Below are positions 18,718-27,210 of a stretch of 64,000 bases of DNA, piece by piece; positions within the stretch are counted from its first letter, which is position 1, and the number at the start of each line of letters is the position of its first letter. The notes under the pieces are model-generated. The model saw only the letters and a program-made list of their open reading frames with translations. It made no database searches and was not told the DNA's origin. Source of the stretch: Chrysophaeum taylorii (Eukaryota > Sar > Pelagophyceae > Pelagomonadales > Pelagomonadaceae); NCBI GenBank assembly GCA_029834535.1, contig JAQMWT010000584.1, positions 37,575 through 101,574 of the forward strand. Reading direction: 5' to 3'. The translations under genes and the position numbers were made by a program.

Positions 18718-19578
18718 AGGGGATCTGTACCATCTTTGTTGGTTAAATTACTGGGGAGCTCAGAGTGCAAAGAAGTTTCCCGAGCTTGACGACGAACAAT
18801 AGCATTCTGAGCTTTAGCATTTTGTGGAGCTCGTGGCAGTTGCAAAGTCCGCGCGATGTTCGCTAGAACGACGGACAGTGATTGTTCGTGGACCAAGTAG
18901 CTTTGACGACCAGAAGTGGCGGTATAACAAGTTTTGTCTGCGTGATTCTTCGATTGCACTGTGTCTGAGCTAGGTCTGAAGTTAGTTAGTTAGTTAGCTA
19001 GCATTTATGTGCTGCAGTAGCGGCTGAGGGATGTTATCGATTTCATCATCTTTAATTGACAGGAAAGTGTGGAACATTTTCTCTGTATCAGCAGTCCCCC
19101 TCTGCTCCGCATCACTGGGGGACGCTTCAGGAGCAGATGTTTCAGTTTGATACTTTTCTTCTGAAACAAGAGATTCCTTATCGGCTTCCAAGAGGTTCGA
19201 TATGGTATTGGACATAATATCAACTCGAGATAAGTAGAGATGAACTTGGGTGGCTTCATCAGGATCTAAGGACTGTGTCGAAGCTTGAGAAGCGGTTGTC
19301 CAGAGGGTACTCAATAAGCTTTTCATTTCCTCCTGTACCATTTTAGAGTCGGTGGAAGGATTGGGATTCGCTTCCTGCAATTTACCAAACAGGTGGCGAA
19401 GACGATCAACTTGATAAGTAGCCCGGTCCATAAGAGACATATTAGAGCGTGCATTACGGTTAGAGGAAGATGAGTAGACAGGACGATCGAAGCTGGTACC
19501 TTTGACGTTATAATTTGAAGGTGGACGATAGTACGACGTGTCACGGGGTGAAGATTGTCGATGCTTTATCTTTTGCAT
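18699..19578 (-). pseudogene. copia-1 gag, C-terminal part (broken by a micro-insertion)
   Basis: Two frames, 19578-18994 and 18959-18699, become one if the 28 bp of micro-insertion plus duplicated target at 18973-19000 are ignored. The first starts in a 38-bp overlap with gag part 1 and is +1 relative to it. The content is hydrophilic, with Ser/Asn-rich and helical segments (ATYQVDRLRHLFGKLQEAN, DSKMVQEEMKSLLSTLW) and an acidic C-terminus. No CCHC zinc knuckle is visible. Gag assignment is by position and composition. Confidence 0.65.
18973..18995 (+). mobile_element. 23-bp SINE-tail micro-insertion in gag
   Basis: GGTCTGAAG followed by (TTAG)n equals the very 3' end of the SINE-like family. 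It is flanked by AGCTA (18968-18972 and 18996-19000), a short target duplication. Insert plus duplication is 28 bp, which accounts exactly for the frame change in gag. Confidence 0.75.
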
Positions 19579-20851
19579 TACGAAGCTTACGAGCGTTGAA
19601 GCCAGACTGTCCAGCTACAGTAGCTAACAACGAGTAAGCGTTGTTTAGAGAATCGTGGGATTGATGAATAGTGTCCATCAATAATACCTTAGGTGGCTTG
19701 GTAGCGGTAGTACCAGGGATGTAAGGGATCCAAGAAGCGGGTTTATCCAAGCGTCGGTTAGAAGAAAACTTTGTCTCATTATATATCTTTAACAAGAATT
19801 CCAATAGTGGACGAACGTCGTTAGGATCAACTAGCTTTAACAATTCGGGATCGTGACTCGAGTTGTTACTAGAGCGTGTCTCGTAGAGTTTACACCATTC
19901 CAATAAAGATTGAGAATAGCGCTCGTGATCCGATGGATTAGCATATAGACGGTAGATCTCCTCGTGAGCTTTAAGAGTGATTATGGAGTTATTAAATTGG
20001 ATTGATGCTTCATCATTATTTAATTGCTTTGCCTGAGATTGAAAGGAAAGGAGTTGTTCGACAAATACATGGGCATACCAATTAACATTTAGAGACATTC
20101 GATTAAACTGAGATTTAAGCTCAGTTACATCTGTACAAGACACTGTCTCATAGTAATGATAGGCTAAAAGCATTACAGCACGTAATTTATTGGGATGTGC
20201 AGTAATTGCATAAATTTTCTTTAGTTGAGGCCACATAGCGAGAGCGGGCTTTTCCTGGGACTCGAGGTTAAAGAATATGTACAAAAAACCAGCATAAGTT
20301 TCGCAGTGTTTGATCCAATCGGCATTAGAAAGACCTGTAAAGGATATGTTAGTTAAAGATGAATCATACACAATTGATTTAGGAAATCGGGTATCTAATA
20401 AAGTAAGGACATTTTTAACATCCTCATTTAATTCAGGACGGACAAGGTTGTACGACTCTTGGTAGTAAAGTCGTTCAAGGCTATTACGGGCATCAACCGT
20501 TAGTTGATGAGAAGAGTTGACGTGCCAAGTCTTTAAATGTTCGGGCAGGGCATCTTCATCAGGTAAGTTTAAATCGTTAACTTGTTCAGCTTTCCATTGA
20601 GCGAAGATGATATCAACTTCTTGTTCAAGGATTTGATTATATTCCGGAGCATTCCGGGTGTAAGCTTCATATGAATCAAAGCAGAATAACGCGTCCACAT
20701 ATGGACTTGTCATATGCCTGCGAAGCGTTTCAATTTGCAAGCTCACCTTAGTTGAATTATCTTGGAAACGCAATCCTGCGTTAATCTTATCAACGAGGAT
20801 TTGTTCTTGTTTGTAGATATCCGTGGTAGATATTGTTTTTTGTTTTGACAT
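19541..20851 (-). CDS. copia-1 gag, N-terminal part
   Basis: 436 residues from ATG 20851 (MSKQKTISTTDIYKQEQ), the first ORF after the PBS, so the capsid precursor is expected here. Predominantly helical and hydrophilic, with Trp/Tyr/Phe-rich helices (HCETYAGFLYIFFNLES, KLRAVMLLAYHYYETV, NVNWYAHVFVEQLLSFQSQ). No zinc knuckle. It ends at 19541 after switching frame: the C-terminal gag continues in the +1 frame from about 19578, so either a real frameshift signal or a 1-bp indel lies in the 38-bp overlap. Gag would form the virus-like particle that packages the RNA. The sequence has no close similarity I recognise; assignment is by position. Confidence 0.75.
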   Translation of the reverse strand: MSKQKTISTTDIYKQEQILVDKINAGLRFQDNSTKVSLQIETLRRHMTSPYVDALFCFDSYEAYTRNAPEYNQILEQEVDIIFAQWKAEQVNDLNLPDEDALPEHLKTWHVNSSHQLTVDARNSLERLYYQESYNLVRPELNEDVKNVLTLLDTRFPKSIVYDSSLTNISFTGLSNADWIKHCETYAGFLYIFFNLESQEKPALAMWPQLKKIYAITAHPNKLRAVMLLAYHYYETVSCTDVTELKSQFNRMSLNVNWYAHVFVEQLLSFQSQAKQLNNDEASIQFNNSIITLKAHEEIYRLYANPSDHERYSQSLLEWCKLYETRSSNNSSHDPELLKLVDPNDVRPLLEFLLKIYNETKFSSNRRLDKPASWIPYIPGTTATKPPKVLLMDTIHQSHDSLNNAYSLLATVAGQSGFNARKLRNAKDKASTIFTP

Positions 20852-21320
20852 GATTGTGACCTATTAAGGGATAGGTTAGAGGATTGATAGACAGATTCGA
20901 CACATAAGAATGAAGGGTTTCTCAAGTGCGGGTTCTATGTACAGTACGCGATTTTAAACGTGGGCTTATTGACAAGACCAAACAAATCAACATGCTATTT
21001 AAAACAGGGTGACTTGAGACTGAAGAATGGATTAGTTCTCGAGCAGTCAGTCTTTTGTTGGGGAATGGAAGGAAAAACCCGTACAAGTTTCCGCGGCTTG
21101 TATAGGAAAAATTTTAATTTTATTGGTTATGCGAGTGCATGTGACCAGTGACCGACCCAACTCGGTCACAAACCAATTTAACTGGTGGGCACATACCGTC
21201 ACACAACAAATATGTACAGTAGACCACCGCCAAACACATTGTCGCATTGTACTCGTGATCAGGCGTAAATTGATCATTCGATTTAGACGTACAACACAGT
21301 TGGGCTGACACACCTACGCA
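20852..21320 (-). other. copia-1 untranslated leader
   Basis: About 470 bp between PBS and gag start with no open frame of note; expected to be the 5' leader with packaging signals. Nothing specific is recognised in it. Confidence 0.6.
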
Positions 21321-21335
21321 TCTGGGCCCATAACC
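21321..21335 (-). other. Primer-binding site matching tRNA-iMet anticodon arm
   Basis: Directly inside the 5' LTR the sense strand reads GGTTATGGGCCCAG. Its complement CTGGGCCCATAACC is the anticodon stem-loop of eukaryotic initiator tRNA-Met, not its 3' CCA end. This is the half-tRNA priming mode known from Drosophila copia and some other Ty1/copia elements. Confidence 0.88.
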
Positions 21336-21732
21336 TGGAGAGATTTGACCCTCTCCGGGTACATGGTAGAGACTGCGTGCAGTCTTAGGCGTGTACAGAC
21401 CATTCCGCTTGTCACATGCTACTACACAAGGTAGGGATTTAGGCCCTAACTCCTTAAGGACATTAGGTCCCATAGAAGCGTTTACACTGACAACGGGGAA
21501 CGAAGTCTCTGTTAATTAAACAGAAAACCCCGTACCCGACGGTACGCACCTGGAGGCCTACTCCATGTTGGAAAAGAGCTTCAGACTGGTTTCTTCATAG
21601 TCGTGAAAGAAAAAGGGCGGAAGGGTAAGGGAAGAAGGAGAGAGGGAAAGCCGTATTACGGAGAGAAACCCTCGTGTAGAGATAGGTGTGAAATGTTCCA
21701 GTGTCGCACACATAATAGTGTAGCTCTCTGGA
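21336..21732 (-). repeat. 5' LTR of copia-1
   Basis: 397 bp, about 97% identical to 8044-8442. Followed on the right by the AAATT target duplication (21733-21737). Confidence 0.95.
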
Positions 21733-21737
21733 AAATT

Positions 21738-22289
21738 ATCGACCGTCCCAATCTATATATGGGCGCATTCATTCAATTGTGTGCTTTCTTGGTTGCTACT
21801 TTCAGAGGATCGTTGATGTGGTTTAAAGAGAAGGTGACAAGAAGGGCCATCCATTGAAGCTGGCTCGGGTGAAGCTCGGCCGACACCCGCAATCGCGTCA
21901 GACTTGCTTTCCGACACCCATTGATGATGGGATCCATGGTTGTTTTCTGCAGCTCAGGCATGTTTGTTTTAAGTTTTGAAGACAGTGAAATAAAAAAACT
22001 TTCATTTCGTACGCCGCCAGTGTCTTGAATTTTCGAGAAGGTTGGTGTGAGACGCGACGTACTCGCCACGTCTGCCACATTTTTTAGTGCAATCCTATAC
22101 TTCGCAATGTGTAGATAACTGGAACAGGCCTGAAGAAAATGTCCGACCGATAGAAGAAAGCATCGAGAGCCATCCGTGGTTATTAGCTCAAGTACGCGGG
22201 CAATTGGCTCCTTCATTGGAACGCGTGGACACAAACACTAAAGAATTCATGAACGTAGGTGCGTGCGCCTCGAAAGAACTTGGTCGGTC
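21738..22289. other. Flank of copia-1, no gene recognised
   Basis: A minus-strand frame (about 22234-21773, FLQACSSYLHIAKYRIAL and SSKLKTNMPELQK) reads like a protein fragment but matches no family I know. It is cut by the retrotransposon insertion on one side and by the solo LTR on the other, so it may be a disrupted host exon. Confidence 0.35.
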
Positions 22290-22872
22290 TGGAGAGATTT
22301 GACCCTCTCCGGGTACATGGTAGAGACTGCGTGCAGTCTTAGGCGTGTACAGACCATTCTGCTTGTCACATGCTACTACACAAGGTAGGGATTTAGGCCC
22401 TAACTCCTTAAGGACATTAGGTCCCATAGAAGCGTTCGCACTGACAATGAGGAATGAAGCCCCCATTAATTAAACAGAAAACCCCATACCGTCAGAAAAC
22501 CCCATACGTAGGGGTTTAGGCCCTAACTCCTTAAGGACATTAGGTCCCATAGAAGCGTTCACACTGACAATGAGGAATGAAACCCCCATTAACTAAACAG
22601 AAAACCCCATACCGTCGGAATTAAGCCCCCATTAATTAAACAGAAAACCCCATACCTGACGGTACGCACCTGGAGGTCTAGTCTACTCCTTGTTGGAAGC
22701 AGCGAACTGCAGATCTAATTCTTCATAATCTGAGATAATAATGGCGGAGGGGTAAGGAAAGAAAGAGGAAAAGCCGTATTACGGAGAGAAAACCCTCTTG
22801 TGGAGATAGGTGTGAAAGGAGTGAGATGTTCCAGTCGCTCATACACCTCATACACATAATAGTGTAGCTCTC
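22290..22872 (-). repeat. Diverged solo LTR related to copia-1, with internal duplications
   Basis: 583 bp with the same ends as the copia-1 LTRs (TGGAGAGATTTG... to ...TAGCTCTCTGCA), here with TG...CA termini. It is longer because an internal block (TTTAGGCCCTAACTCC... to AACAGAAAACCCCATACC) is repeated, plus a third partial copy of the AAACAGAAAACCCC part. No internal coding region is attached and no matching target duplication is seen. Confidence 0.88.
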
Positions 22873-22875
22873 TGC

Positions 22876-22936
22876 AAAAGGTGAGGGTAGGAATGCCGGT
22901 CCTGGTGTGTGCGAGTGCCCGGGGTTATATATACCC
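22876..22936 (+). repeat. Repeat pair member 1, ending in a TATA-containing near-palindrome
   Basis: Similar to 23287-23345: both run GGTCCTGG..CGTGCGAGTG (first copy GTGTGCGAGTG) into CGGGG, TATATATA, CCCC. The end forms CCGGGGTTATATATACCCCG, nearly self-complementary. The role is unknown; it could be a core promoter with a TATA box. Confidence 0.6.
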
Positions 22937-23146
22937 CGGAGCTTCCCCATCATAGTGAAACGTGAACATCTGGGGCGAGTCAAGCATGTATGAAGCATGT
23001 ATGCGAGACAGTGGGGACCCGGACCCAGCAGACGACGACGCCATCTGCTTAAGATGAACATTTGCGTTGAACATCGGGTCCTGGTAAGTGAAAGCGCCCA
23101 GATGAGGGGGGTCTAGTGTGTGTGCTAGACGATGGGGCTCCAGCAG

Positions 23147-23206
23147 TTGGCGATGGCAACTGCTTCGAAGGCACTCTTGGCGATGGCAACTGCTTCGAAG
23201 GCACTC
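23147..23206 (+). repeat. Exact 30-bp tandem duplication
   Basis: Two adjacent identical 30-bp copies beginning TTGGCGATGGCAACTGCTTC (23147-23176 and 23177-23206). Non-coding as far as can be seen. Confidence 0.9.
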
Positions 23207-23286
23207 ACACACTCCTTGCGGCGCAGCGGTGGGGCGGATTCGAACGCGCGAACCACCTCGAGCGCTTTAAGGGCCTATAACCAGAA

Positions 23287-23345
23287 GGTGTGGGTTGCAA
23301 TGTCGGTCCTGGCGCGTGCGAGTGCTCGGGGCTATATATACCCCT
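23287..23345 (+). repeat. Repeat pair member 2
   Basis: Diverged copy of 22876-22936, with GGGGCTATATATACCCC at its end. The two copies are 410 bp apart in direct orientation. Confidence 0.6.
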
Positions 23346-23870
23346 GTGCTCTGGACGGTCGCGATAGGAGTATCAAGACTGAGGTTAAAATAAAATCGAT
23401 GTAAGCGAAGCTCCGTGGTCGCCCCACGAGACGAGAGAAGCTCGCGGGTGGCGGTGTGGGCTTGCAGTAGCGCTGGAGCTCGATGGCGCGACAAACTTGG
23501 AGAAGCGCGACTGACGAGTAGTTTTTGACGACGAGAACGCGACAGCGGGTCGGTGGGAGATTTGGGGCGAGGGTCAACTGACTCCAAAAGTCCGCGACAC
23601 GACGTGTTACTGCAGTGTTGGCGTCGCACGTAGCACTTTGGGACCTTTTTTGTTCGGCTAGTCGGACTTAATGGGAAGCCTCAACGTTGAATCGCGCTTC
23701 ATCAAAATGCGGCTCAAGTTCTTCTTAAAAAGTTCTTACTTTGAGAAGAGAGAAGACCAGACCCATCTCGGGGGGCTTTCTTTTTTTCTCGACCTCACGA
23801 GGATCACCTTTGTCACCTCGCTCTCTAGTCACGACTTCATTGCCAAGTTTGTTTCTTTCTTCTATTTCGA
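23346..23870. other. Intergenic, no gene recognised
   Basis: An 81-codon minus-strand frame (23577-23332) has host-like codon use but no recognisable domain. Otherwise nothing is seen except probable 3' flanking sequence of the methylesterase gene. Confidence 0.4.
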
Positions 23871-25019
23871 CTAGAAGGGCATGCAGGCCCTGCCGATGTC
23901 GAGGAGGAACTGGGGGGCGAGACGGCGGCAATCGGGCGAGGTGATGTCGAAGGCGGGACGTTCCGTCGTGTTTTGCCAAGTATAGATGAGATCAAAGATG
24001 TCGGCGTGCACGGCGTGGTCGCCGGCGAAGGGCTTCTCGAGGATGGGGTCGGTGTGCGTCCAGTCCCGATAGGTGATGGTCGGGAGAACGTCCGCGCCGA
24101 GGAGGCGGAGGCGGGCCTCGAGGAGCTCGGAGGTGACGTAGGGTGCAGAGAGGTCGGCCGTGCCGTGGATGAGGCAGATCCGCGGGAGCAAAGTTGTAGC
24201 GAATTTGTCGTCGACGAGCTCACGGATTCTGGAGCATTCGTCCGCCGGGGAGTGTCGGTGGAGATCGTTTCCGAAAACCCAGGCGAATATGTTCCGGTTA
24301 AGCCCCCGCGCCATCCACTGGACGGCGGTCGCCTCGAGGTGGTAGGGCCCGGAGACGCCGACAAAGCCGAGAACGTCAGACGCGCGCCAGCCGTAGGTCG
24401 GGGACCCTCCGAAATACTCGCTCTCGGCCTTGCGGAGCAGCAACAAGGAAACGAGGTGGGCGCCTGCGCTCTGGCCGGCGAGCAATATTTTGCGGGGGTC
24501 GGCGCCAAAGGCTCGAGCGTTCCGGAACGTCCACCCTACGGCGCGGTCGACGTCATCGAGCATGCCGTCGATCCGTGCCTGGGGGCAGTTTCTGTAGTCG
24601 GGGGCGAAGACCACGACGCCGTTTGCAGAGAGAGCACGGCCCAACGGAACGGCCCACGCCTTGTAGCCTATGATCCACGCGCCGCCAGTGACGAAGACGA
24701 CGACGGGCTTGTTCTCTAGGTGCTTCCCCCCGGGTTCGTAGACGTCGAGGAGATGCCGCAGGCCGGGCCCGTACGCGACGTTCTTGCGCACGCGACCGCA
24801 CCAATAATGCACCGAGGACGCGAGCGCGGGCGCGAGCGCGAGTGCGAACAGGATCAACTTGATGACCATCACGATCCACAGGGGCGAGCCCTGCATCACG
24901 AGCCAGCACAGTTTCGTCCCGAGCTTCCCGACGGTCACACATTGCCGCCCCAAGTCGCCCAACCCGCCGCCGAGGGACTTTGACTTCCCTGGTATGGCAA
25001 CTTGCGGCCGCCGGCACAT
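23871..25019 (-). CDS. Isoprenylcysteine methylesterase-like alpha/beta hydrolase
   Basis: 382 residues from ATG 25019; a later Met (24896, MQGSPLWIVMVIKL) would leave room for a 5' UTR and start right at the membrane helix, so it may be the true start. The helix (about residues 45-65) is followed by YGPGLRHLLDVYEP, the oxyanion segment FVTGGAWIIGYKAW, the nucleophile elbow GQSAGAHLVS, the acid HGTADLSAPY and the catalytic His DWTHTDPI. This order and wording match plant isoprenylcysteine alpha-carbonyl methylesterase (ICME), which removes the methyl ester from prenylated protein C-termini at the endoplasmic reticulum. It lies 23 bp downstream of the dehydrogenase gene in the same direction. 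Intronless. Family assignment is firm; substrate is inferred. Confidence 0.88.
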   Translation of the reverse strand: MCRRPQVAIPGKSKSLGGGLGDLGRQCVTVGKLGTKLCWLVMQGSPLWIVMVIKLILFALALAPALASSVHYWCGRVRKNVAYGPGLRHLLDVYEPGGKHLENKPVVVFVTGGAWIIGYKAWAVPLGRALSANGVVVFAPDYRNCPQARIDGMLDDVDRAVGWTFRNARAFGADPRKILLAGQSAGAHLVSLLLLRKAESEYFGGSPTYGWRASDVLGFVGVSGPYHLEATAVQWMARGLNRNIFAWVFGNDLHRHSPADECSRIRELVDDKFATTLLPRICLIHGTADLSAPYVTSELLEARLRLLGADVLPTITYRDWTHTDPILEKPFAGDHAVHADIFDLIYTWQNTTERPAFDITSPDCRRLAPQFLLDIGRACMPF

Positions 25020-25042
25020 AACGAATGGGGTGTCTTTCTTTG

Positions 25043-25945
25043 TCACGGGGGGGAATTCGACGGGGGCTTCTGGGTCTCGTAAACGGCAGAAAAGTCGTCG
25101 TCGCCGTGGTCCTTGCGGGCGGCGAGGAAGGCGGCGTTGGCCGCGGCCGTCAGGGGGAGCGCGACGTCGAGGTCGTCGCCGAGCTGGAGCGCGAAGCGAA
25201 GGTCCTTCTGGGCGTGCTTGAGGGGAAAGTTGGGGGCGTGGTTCCCCTCGAGCATCTTGGGCCCCTTGAGCTTGAACATGGGGTTAGACACGACGCCGAG
25301 CTCGAGGACCTTAAGGAGGCCGCTCTCGTTGTCGCAGGGCAACCCTGCCGCCTGCGCGAGCGCGAGGCCCTCGCCCAGGGCACACATCATGTCGCCCATC
25401 ACCTGGTTCACCACGAGCTTCATCTTGCTGCCCGCGCCGATTTCCCCAAAGTAAAAGTTCGCCTTGCCCATGATCCCGAGCTCGGGCCGCACGACCTCGT
25501 AGAGAGCGCGGTCTCCCCCGCACAGAAAGATCAGGTTTCCGGTTTCGGCGGGTCCCTTGGACCCCGACACCGGTGCCTCGAGGAAGGCGCCCTGCCTGGC
25601 CGCGACGGCGTCGCGCATCTCGATCATGCGTTGCGGCGTAAGCGTCGCGCAGTCCACGATCGATTTTCCCTCGCACACGGCCTCGAGGACGCTCGGGAAC
25701 ACGGCTTCGGACGCCTCGAGCGTCGACAGCATGCAGAATGTCACATCGCACGCGGCCACCACCTCGCCCGGCGATTCGGCGACGCTGCACAAATCGGGAT
25801 ACATGGCGGCGAGCTCCGCGGCCTTGGCGACGTCGCGGTTCCACACCACCAAGCTTCGACCCTCTTTGAGCAGGCACTGCGCCATCCCACGCCCCATAAT
25901 CCCAATGCCGCAAAACCCAAACTTGCTTGGCGCGCTCGCCTTCAT
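25043..25945 (-). CDS. Glyoxylate/succinic semialdehyde reductase-type dehydrogenase
   Basis: 300 residues from ATG 25945 (MKASAPSKFGFCG), the usual length of cytosolic GLYR. The frame remains open to ATG 26152, which would add about 70 residues that could be an organelle presequence, but that part is AT-richer and overlaps a repeat, so it is more likely 5' UTR. GFCGIGIMGRGMA is the Rossmann NAD(P) loop; EAPVSGSKGPAETG is the substrate-binding loop; GSKMKLVVNQVMG carries the catalytic Lys; KHAQKDLRFAL is the C-terminal substrate motif. The family (beta-hydroxyacid dehydrogenase, 6PGDH fold) reduces glyoxylate and succinic semialdehyde with NADPH. The closest resemblance is plant GLYR. Same direction as the methylesterase gene. 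Confidence 0.88.
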   Translation of the reverse strand: MKASAPSKFGFCGIGIMGRGMAQCLLKEGRSLVVWNRDVAKAAELAAMYPDLCSVAESPGEVVAACDVTFCMLSTLEASEAVFPSVLEAVCEGKSIVDCATLTPQRMIEMRDAVAARQGAFLEAPVSGSKGPAETGNLIFLCGGDRALYEVVRPELGIMGKANFYFGEIGAGSKMKLVVNQVMGDMMCALGEGLALAQAAGLPCDNESGLLKVLELGVVSNPMFKLKGPKMLEGNHAPNFPLKHAQKDLRFALQLGDDLDVALPLTAAANAAFLAARKDHGDDDFSAVYETQKPPSNSPP

Positions 25946-27210
25946 CTTCTTCCCTTCGAGCTTTTGTTGAGGTTGTGTTTTCTTCGGGGAGACGACTTCG
26001 GCTGATGAATTCCGTTGGTACGGTATAGGACTACAATGCTTAACCCGAACAAAAAAAACCGTTCGTACGACGAACAAACTGAACGGGATACACTTCCGAG
26101 TCATGTTGTCCCCACACAACGCACCAAAAACCCTCAAGCCTCCTCTTAGCATCGACCTTCAAAAACCCCGTGCGCAATACACAAGTCCAGGAAGAACGAC
26201 GTGCTCTTCGTGATTGATTGGGCCCTCTCGATTCACGACGAAGATCAAAGCAACAGGACACAGAAAGGCGCTAAGGTCGATCGATGTGAACTTCCCGCAA
26301 ATAAAAAGCGTACGTTGACTTGGAAGGGCGCGTCGAAGGTATTCGCAAAGATTAGGCCAGGAGTGCAGAACGGCATTTTACCGCAAAGAATGGGAAGTCG
26401 TCGAGCGCCTCGGTCAGCTGACACTATCCTAACTTCTAAGCGGAGCCGTCTATTATTGCGCGTCTGCGAAGCCTTCTTCAACCACCGGATGCTGGACGGA
26501 CGCAAGATTAAAAGGTTTGCGTTCAGGAACAAACACATTCCCGACAATCCCACCGTCCTCGAGGAAGGAAGATTCCCAGCGCGCGGGCGGGACCCGGCGT
26601 CGCAGAAAGGTTGCACGAAGTCGACCCTGACAAGGACCGTGACGAGGCCACGAAACGAACGACACACACCTCTTCTTCGCGACCATCGTCGCTCGCCCTC
26701 CTTGCGTAACTCTTAATACGCTCAAGAAGTAGTCGTTTCCACAAAAAAAAAATACAACACCTTCTATCTTCGCGGCATCCTTCGCTCAACCCCCCTTCCT
26801 GTCCTTCTTCCAGAACGTTGTTTACTTTGCGGCTGTTTCATTTCGCACCAATCAAAAAATGATGGCGGAGGCGGAGGGAGCCTCTCTCGAGAGGGGAAGG
26901 GGACGAGGGGGAACTCAGTCTTGAAGCACGGTCCTCTCGATCGATCGATCGATCGAGACCCGTCTCTCTGATATTAAGGATTACAAGCTTCGCGCATACA
27001 GCAGGCCTGGCGAGGACTCCTTCTTAGGTCGCCGGCGCTCGGGGCCAGCCGCCAAGCGACCCGTAGGCCCGATTCGGTATATACATCCCTTGCCGTGGCT
27101 TCAGAGGAGACAGGCTTCGTGCGCAGAAGCGTTGTCGTCGTCGTCGTCGAAGGTGTGGTCGTCGCGGTAAGGGTGGTGGTGGCATTGAGGTTGGAGTGTC
27201 CACCTTCCTC
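25946..27210. other. Intergenic 1.26 kb, no gene recognised
   Basis: Contains the possible 5' extension of the dehydrogenase, a diverged copy of the AAATGTCGACTGCTAAGAGG box (26090-26170, minus orientation), a plus-strand frame at 26201-26716 without recognisable domains, and a (GATC)n run near 26938-26958. No conserved product could be assigned. Confidence 0.45.
26090..26170 (-). repeat. Diverged copy of the GTCGACTGCTAAGAG repeat
   Basis: On the minus strand TTTTTGAAGGTCGATGCTAA continues with GAGGAGG, a TTTTTGGTGCG stretch and GGGGACAACATGA. This parallels 45115-45195 (TTTTTTAAGGTCGACTGCTA, then TTTTGGTGCG and GGGGACATGA), so the two loci share a longer unit than the box alone. Confidence 0.6.

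Larger units (their letters stand above)
8044..21732 (-). mobile_element. Full-length Ty1/copia LTR retrotransposon carrying a C5 methyltransferase (copia-1)
   Basis: 13,689 bp, transcribed on the minus strand. Two direct LTRs (8044-8442 and 21336-21732) are flanked by an exact 5-bp target duplication AAATT (8039-8043 and 21733-21737). By eye the LTRs differ at about nine bases and two 1-bp gaps, so they are roughly 97% identical. Order in the sense direction: LTR, PBS, gag, protease, C5-MTase-like ORF, nested insertion (14417-about 15954), integrase, RT, RNase H, ORF X, ORF Y, PPT, LTR. Integrase before RT places it in Ty1/copia. It is much longer than typical copia elements (about 5 kb), because of the MTase ORF, the two 3' ORFs and the insert. 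Several breaks (nonsense, frameshifts, insertion) show this copy is dead. Confidence 0.95.

Noticed and set aside
21773-22234. Glycolipid-transfer-like protein (FLQACSSYL...)
   Set aside because: Only one short motif fits; the rest does not follow the family, so no product is named.
8044-22466. Short ORF beginning MGPNVLKELGPKSLPC found three times (8.1, 21.4 and 22.4 kb)
   Set aside because: It recurs only because it lies in the LTR; no conserved protein is implied.
23220-23260. tRNA-like B box (GTTCGAATC on the minus strand) near CCGCCCCACC
   Set aside because: No matching 5' acceptor strand, D-arm or plausible anticodon stem within 95 nt.
25946-26152. N-terminal extension of the GLYR-type enzyme as an organelle presequence
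   Set aside because: The stretch is AT-richer, overlaps a dispersed repeat and is not needed for a full-length family member; kept only as an alternative.
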